This document shows, piece by piece, positions 5,812-8,994 of a stretch of 8,994 nt of DNA (position 1 is its first letter; each line of letters opens with the position of its first letter). The notes below the pieces were generated by a model. That model searched no databases and was not told the DNA's origin. It worked only from the letters and a program-made list of their open reading frames with translations. The position numbers were made by a program, and so were the translations under genes. The stretch comes from QHWK01 sp035315685 (lineage in GTDB: Bacteria; Acidobacteriota; Vicinamibacteria; Vicinamibacterales; CAVVIG01), in assembly GCA_035315685.1 (NCBI GenBank), contig DATFXR010000189.1, forward strand, positions 1 through 8,994, given 5' to 3'.

Positions 5812-7130
5812 GGCTCGCAGGCGAGCGCGACCTTCAATAACGCGTCGGTTTGATTGCGGCAACCGACGAGCTGAAGCGCGCACGGCATGCCAGCCGAGGT
5901 CCGTCCCGACGGGATGGAAATCGCCGGGTGACCGGTGACGTTGAACGGCTGCGTCAGCCGCAACATCACATTGCGCACGGGCTCTGTTTTCGATCCGACC
6001 AGGACCGTGCTCGCTCCGATTGCCGGCGCCGGGATGGGCAGCGTCGGCAGAATCAGAGCGTCGTGCTGTGCCAGCGCCGCATCGACTTCCCTCCGCAGCA
6101 CCTCGCGTCCCGCGAGCGCCCGCACATAGTCCTCGGCCAGCACGTAACGCCCCATCTCGAGCCGGATGCGCACGTTTGGCGTGTAGCGCTCCGGCATCGA
6201 CTCGAGCGTCGCCGCGTGATACGCCGCCGCATCGGCGAGCACGATGTGCAGGTACACCGGCGCGATATCGGCCGCGTGGTGAATGTCGATCTCGTCGACG
6301 TGCGCGCCCTCGTCGCAGAGCCGCGTCACGGCCTCGTCGAACCGCGCGCGCACCTCGTCGTCGAGCACATCGAGGAAGTAGTTGCGCGGAATCGCGAGAC
6401 GCACCGCGTGGAGCGGCAGCGGCGCCGGCGGCATCGCGTGTGCGTCGCCGAGCAGCGCGTGATACACGAGGCTCGCGTCGGCGACGGTCTGCGTCAGCGG
6501 ACCGACGTGATCCAGTGTCCGCGACAGCGGGACGACGCCGTCCGTCGAGACGTCACCGAACGACGGCTTCAGACCGACGATCCCGCAGGCGGCAGCGGGA
6601 ATCCGGATGGAGCCGCCAGTGTCGGTCCCGATCGTCGCCAGCGCCATCCCGGCCGCGACGCTGGCGCCTGAGCCGCCGCTCGATCCTCCGGGCGAGCGCG
6701 ACAGGTCGTGCGGATTGCGCGCCGGGCCGAACGCGGAGTCTTCGTTGGTCGTGCCGAACGCGAACTCGTGCAGGTTCGTCTTGCCGACGAACACCGCGCC
6801 GGCCTGGCGCAGGTGGGCGATCGACGTGGCGTCGCGCGAAGCGAGGTGGCCGTCGCGCACTCGCGAGGCGGCGGTCGTCGGCATGCCGCGCACGTCGAGC
6901 AGATCCTTGATCGAGATCGGAACCCCGTGGAGCGGACCGCGGTCGTGTCCGGCAGCGATCTCCTGGTCGGCGTCATGCGCCTGACGTCTCGCCTCGTCTG
7001 CGGTGACGCGGATGAAGGCGTTCAGCCGTGGATTGTCGGCGTCGATGCGCTCGAGGCATTCTTCAGTGGTCTGCGCCGACGAGATCTCACGCGCGCGCAG
7101 GCGCCGGCCGAACTCTTCGATGGTCAGCAT
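5763..7130 (-). CDS. Amidase-signature family enzyme (GatA-like amidase)
   Basis: This 455-residue cytoplasmic hydrolase has the complete amidase-signature core. PLHGVPISIKDLLDV (66-80) holds Lys75, SPGGSSGGSGASVA (146-159) holds cis-Ser150, and GTDTGGSIRIPAAACG (168-183) holds nucleophile Ser174. The spacings (75 to Lys/Ser, 24 between serines) equal those I recall for GatA of Staphylococcus aureus (Lys79, Ser154, Ser178). The family splits carboxamides or works as the glutaminase subunit of Glu-tRNA(Gln) amidotransferase. No gatB or gatC is seen, and the C-terminal third (NVMLRLTQPFNVTGHPAISIP) is generic, so I call it an amidase of unknown substrate rather than gatA. ATG 7130 lacks a Shine-Dalgarno; a repeat element ends 10 bp upstream of it. 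A 58-codon gene lies 91 bp upstream on the same strand and may encode a partner. Its 3' end overlaps a proline-rich frame on the other strand. Confidence 0.88.
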   Translation of the reverse strand: MLTIEEFGRRLRAREISSAQTTEECLERIDADNPRLNAFIRVTADEARRQAHDADQEIAAGHDRGPLHGVPISIKDLLDVRGMPTTAASRVRDGHLASRDATSIAHLRQAGAVFVGKTNLHEFAFGTTNEDSAFGPARNPHDLSRSPGGSSGGSGASVAAGMALATIGTDTGGSIRIPAAACGIVGLKPSFGDVSTDGVVPLSRTLDHVGPLTQTVADASLVYHALLGDAHAMPPAPLPLHAVRLAIPRNYFLDVLDDEVRARFDEAVTRLCDEGAHVDEIDIHHAADIAPVYLHIVLADAAAYHAATLESMPERYTPNVRIRLEMGRYVLAEDYVRALAGREVLRREVDAALAQHDALILPTLPIPAPAIGASTVLVGSKTEPVRNVMLRLTQPFNVTGHPAISIPSGRTSAGMPCALQLVGCRNQTDALLKVALACEPHITPEPVPRSGKVGG

Positions 7131-7140
7131 CGGTGTTTGC

Positions 7141-7201
7141 GGTAGCGCAGCCCCTCAGAGCTGCCCGCGCGGCGATGGGCAGGCCTGAGGCCTGCGCTAC
7201 C
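7141..7201. repeat. 61-bp REP-like inverted-repeat element (GGTAGCGCAG family)
   Basis: The left arm (7141-7166) and right arm (7177-7201) are inverted, starting GGTAGCGCAG and ending CTGCGCTACC (ten perfect outer bases), with a 10-bp centre. The right arm contains its own hairpin, GCAGGCC-TGA-GGCCTGC (7179-7195), the same arm-with-inner-palindrome plan as the element at 1558-1629 but with unrelated sequence. It occupies the 5' leader of the amidase gene, 10 bp from the start codon. It is a possible RNA structure or transcription barrier between the small gene and the amidase. No mobile-element gene is linked. Confidence 0.78.
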
Positions 7202-7221
7202 GGAGGCCGCGCATGTCACAA

Positions 7222-7398
7222 CTAGCCCCTCGCCTCCAGCCGCTTACCCGGTCGGGGGACATCGGCGCGCTCGTTGAAGTCCGCGGCACGCAGCGCACTG
7301 GTCGCGCGCGCGAGCGTCTCGAGAAGCGCTTTCAGTTCAGGAAGGCCGCGTCGTTCGGCATCGGCCACCGCGGCGGTCAACCACACGTCGATCGTCAT
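7222..7398 (-). CDS. 58-residue hypothetical protein upstream of the amidase
   Basis: This is a short gene not obvious in a size-filtered scan. ATG at 7398-7396 is preceded by GGGAG (7407-7403 on the minus strand, spacing 4), one of the best ribosome sites in the window, and the frame closes at TAG (7224-7222). The product begins MTIDVWLTAAVADAERRG and continues LPELKALLETLARATSAL, then a polar, basic tail (ADVPRPGKRLEARG). It looks like two amphipathic helices with no signal peptide or membrane segment. I do not recognise a named domain. Its position directly before an amidase-signature enzyme recalls GatC and AtzG, small helical partners of such enzymes. That is an inference from position and size only; sequence similarity is not evident. 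It starts 45 bp after the O-methyltransferase stop, so the three minus-strand genes may form one transcript. I am fairly confident it is translated. Confidence 0.7.
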   Translation of the reverse strand: MTIDVWLTAAVADAERRGLPELKALLETLARATSALRAADFNERADVPRPGKRLEARG

Positions 7399-7407
7399 GG
7401 TTCTCCC

Positions 7408-7433
7408 ACGGTCCGGCTAAAGCCGGACACTAC
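7408..7433 (-). repeat. Single REP-like half-element (GTAGTGTCCG family), third copy
   Basis: Read on the minus strand this 26-bp unit matches 1558-1583 at 24 of 26 positions and matches the other arm (1604-1629) at 22 of 26. It forms a hairpin, GTCCGGCT-AA-AGCCGGAC (7411-7428). It sits in the 44-bp gap between the O-methyltransferase stop and the 58-codon gene, directly beside that gene's ribosome site. Confidence 0.78.
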
Positions 7434-7442
7434 CGGGAATGA

Positions 7443-8093
7443 TCATGTCTTTTTGACCGAAATCGACACGCCGTCGCGAAGCGGCGCGATCGACGTCAGC
7501 AGATTGGGGTGCGATGCGACGCGCTCGTTGTATTCGGCGATCGCCCGCGTCTCCCCGGGGTCGCGCTTCGGCGCATCGGCGAATCCCGGAGCGACCTCGC
7601 CGTCCCACAGCACGTTGTCGGTGACGAGCAGCCCGCGCGGCCGCAGCAGCGCGACGAGACGGTCGAGCAGCGGCGTGTAGAGCCGCTTGTCGCCGTCCTG
7701 GAAGATCAGGTCGAACGGCCCCGATACCTTCGCCAGCTTCAGCTGCGCGTCGCCGACGATCACCGACACACGCTCCGCGAGCCCGGCGCGTGCGAAATTC
7801 TCTCGCGCCTCACGCGCTCGCTCCTCACTCATTTCCATCGTAATCAGCATCCCGTCCGGAGGCAGCGCAGCTGCGAGCCAGATGCCCGAATAGCCGATCG
7901 CGGTGCCAATCTCGAGAATCCGCGAGGCGTTGATGGCGATCGCGAGCGTACGCAGCAGCGCGCCGACTTCGGCGTCCACCAGCGGCAGCCCGCGCTGCTG
8001 GTTGCTACGCGCGATCTCGTCGAGAACGTCGCTGCCGAACCGGTTCAGGCCGGCAAGATAGCGCTCGATCGCGTCCGGCACGATTATTCCCAT
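7443..8093 (-). CDS. SAM-dependent O-methyltransferase (class I, Methyltransf_3 / CCoAOMT-like)
   Basis: This 216-residue enzyme transfers a methyl group from S-adenosylmethionine. Its core is a class I Rossmann fold: LEIGTAIGYSGIWLA (60-74) is the SAM loop, ITMEMSEE (84-91) carries the acidic residue after strand 2, VGDAQ (112-116) follows, and DLIFQDGDK (127-135) and LLVTDNVLWDGE (155-166) carry the metal- and catalysis-linked Asp and Asn residues of cation-dependent catechol/CCoA O-methyltransferases. The length matches bacterial members about 215-220 residues long, including YrrM/TrmR of Bacillus subtilis, which methylates 5-hydroxyuridine in tRNA. A tRNA substrate is therefore possible but cannot be told from small-molecule methylation here. 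The ATG at 8093 has no Shine-Dalgarno. A TAGAAT box lies 8 bp upstream, suggesting a leaderless mRNA. It is divergent from pyruvate kinase and first in a possible three-gene minus-strand unit. Confidence 0.87.
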   Translation of the reverse strand: MGIIVPDAIERYLAGLNRFGSDVLDEIARSNQQRGLPLVDAEVGALLRTLAIAINASRILEIGTAIGYSGIWLAAALPPDGMLITMEMSEERAREARENFARAGLAERVSVIVGDAQLKLAKVSGPFDLIFQDGDKRLYTPLLDRLVALLRPRGLLVTDNVLWDGEVAPGFADAPKRDPGETRAIAEYNERVASHPNLLTSIAPLRDGVSISVKKT

Positions 8094-8175
8094 CGCGCGA
8101 TATTCTAGTCAGAAGTCACCAGGGAAAAAGAGAAGGAGACGTCATCGATCGGAAGTACAACGTAGAAGGACGTCC
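8094..8175. promoter_or_regulatory. Divergent intergenic region with a candidate -10 box for the methyltransferase gene
   Basis: These 82 bp separate two divergent starts, so both promoters should lie here or inside the genes. On the minus strand TAGAAT (8107-8102, five of six matches to TATAAT) ends 8 bp before the ATG, a spacing seen in leaderless transcripts; no convincing -35 is visible. On the plus strand the pyruvate kinase ribosome site AAGGA (8166-8170) lies 5 bp before its ATG. A similar block, AGAAGGAGACGTC (8131-8143), occurs 31-33 bp earlier. GACGTC thus appears twice (8138-8143, 8169-8174), about three helical turns apart. Confidence 0.35.
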
Positions 8176-8994
8176 ATGACCACGCGCCACACCAAGATCA
8201 TCGCGACGGTCGGGCCCGCGAGCAGCTCGGCCGAGATGCTCGACGCGTTAATCGCGGCGGGCACCGACATCTTCCGTCTCAACTTCTCGCACGGCACCCA
8301 GCAGACGCAGGGCGAGACGTTCGCCCGTGTGCGGGCCGCCGCCAGCCGCGCGCGCCGCGAAGTCGCCATCCTGCAGGACCTGAGCGGACCGAAAATCCGC
8401 ACCGGACGCAACGTCGGTGGCAAGCCGATTCCGGTCAAGGCGGGCGATCGGCTGACGATCGCGACCGGCGATTTCCTCGGTGTGCCCGGGCGGCTGTCGA
8501 CCACCTTTGCCGGCCTCGCGCATTCCGTCCGCCCCGGCGACCGCCTGCTGCTCGCCGACGGGTACATCGAGCTCCGCGTCGACTCGACCGACGGCACCGC
8601 GATCGAGACCACCGTGATCGAAGGTGGTGAGATCGGCGAGCACAAGGGCATCAACGCGCCCGGCGTGCCGCTGCCGGCTTCCGCGATCACGGCGAAGGAC
8701 GCCGACGATCTGCGCTTCGGTCTGTCGCTGGGCGTCGACATGATCGCGGTCAGCTTCGTGCAGACCGCGGCCGACCTCCGCCAGGCGCGCCAGCTGACCG
8801 CAGAAGCCGGTCACAGCGACGTTCCGATCGTCGCGAAGCTCGAGCGGCCGCAGGCCCTGGAACATCTCGACGAGATTCTCGAGGTGACCGATGCCGTGAT
8901 GGTCGCGCGCGGCGACCTCGGTCTCGAGATGCCGCTCGAACGCGTGCCGCGGGCTCAGAAGGAGATCACGCTTGCTGCCCGGCGCAACGGCACG
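8176..8994 (+). CDS. pyk: Pyruvate kinase, 5' part (runs off right edge)
   Basis: Pyruvate kinase makes pyruvate and ATP from phosphoenolpyruvate and ADP, the last step of glycolysis. The first 273 codons are present and open to the window edge; a full enzyme has about 470-480 residues. Motifs are HTKIIATVGPAS (5-16), FRLNFSHG (33-40, with Arg34, Asn36, Ser38 for K+/substrate binding), QDLSGPKIRTG (67-77), KGINAPGVPLP (157-167), SFVQ (193-196), VAKLERPQALEHLDEIL (219-235, catalytic Lys221 and Mg ligand Glu223) and MVARGDLGLEMP (242-253, Asp247). The B domain lies at about 70-170. KLERPQA replaces the commoner KIEN segment but keeps Lys and Glu. ATG 8176 is fixed by AAGGA five bases upstream and by the immediate start of the conserved N-terminus. 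It is divergent from the methyltransferase gene. The missing 3' half holds the rest of the barrel and the C-terminal regulatory domain. Confidence 0.96.
   Translation, partial: MTTRHTKIIATVGPASSSAEMLDALIAAGTDIFRLNFSHGTQQTQGETFARVRAAASRARREVAILQDLSGPKIRTGRNVGGKPIPVKAGDRLTIATGDFLGVPGRLSTTFAGLAHSVRPGDRLLLADGYIELRVDSTDGTAIETTVIEGGEIGEHKGINAPGVPLPASAITAKDADDLRFGLSLGVDMIAVSFVQTAADLRQARQLTAEAGHSDVPIVAKLERPQALEHLDEILEVTDAVMVARGDLGLEMPLERVPRAQKEITLAARRNGT

Noticed and set aside
8142..8865. Minus-strand open frames across the right end
   Set aside because: They lie opposite the pyruvate kinase frame, which has all N-terminal family motifs and a good ribosome site. The true gene simply has no stop in the window.
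1..8994. tRNA, rRNA, riboswitch, prophage or conjugative element
   Set aside because: No cloverleaf, no conserved RNA motif that I could recognise by eye, and no integrase, transposase or mobilisation gene in any frame.

Overview
This is an 8,994-bp, high-GC stretch of bacterial chromosome. It is densely coded with housekeeping genes, and nothing in it looks like phage or plasmid. Gene content, GC-rich codon usage and gaps filled with short dispersed inverted repeats fit an uncultured soil-type bacterium. My guess is Acidobacteriota, class Vicinamibacteria. That guess rests on memory of similar gene order and repeat types, not on a search.

Left part (plus strand, 2-5401): a lysine/diaminopimelate cluster. 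It holds the 3' part of dapB (running in from the left), dapA, dapD, a dapE-type M20 amidohydrolase, and then, overlapping dapE by 8 bp, a membrane-anchored MutS-family ATPase. DapA makes hydroxytetrahydrodipicolinate, DapB reduces it, DapD succinylates it and DapE removes the succinyl group after a transamination. The aminotransferase for that step is not in the window.

Middle part (5402-5811): about 200 bp with three copies of a CGCAGAG-rich repeat. A small proline-rich open frame follows, whose 3' end overlaps the convergent amidase gene.

Right part, minus strand (8093 down to 5763): an O-methyltransferase, a 58-codon gene (7222-7398) that is easy to miss, and an amidase-signature enzyme with an intact Lys-Ser-Ser triad. 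All three point the same way and may be one transcript. Divergent from them, the first 273 codons of pyruvate kinase run off the right edge.

The most unusual feature is in the gaps. Four of them carry a different 61-125 bp inverted-repeat element (1558-1629, 2505-2574, 5485-5609, 7141-7201). One half-element recurs 5.8 kb away (7408-7433, 24 of 26 bases identical). Two elements end within 2-10 bp of a start codon, where a ribosome binding site would be expected. The most interesting protein-level leads are the small protein paired with the amidase, the transmembrane MutS-like ATPase at the end of the dap cluster, and the proline-rich mini-protein.
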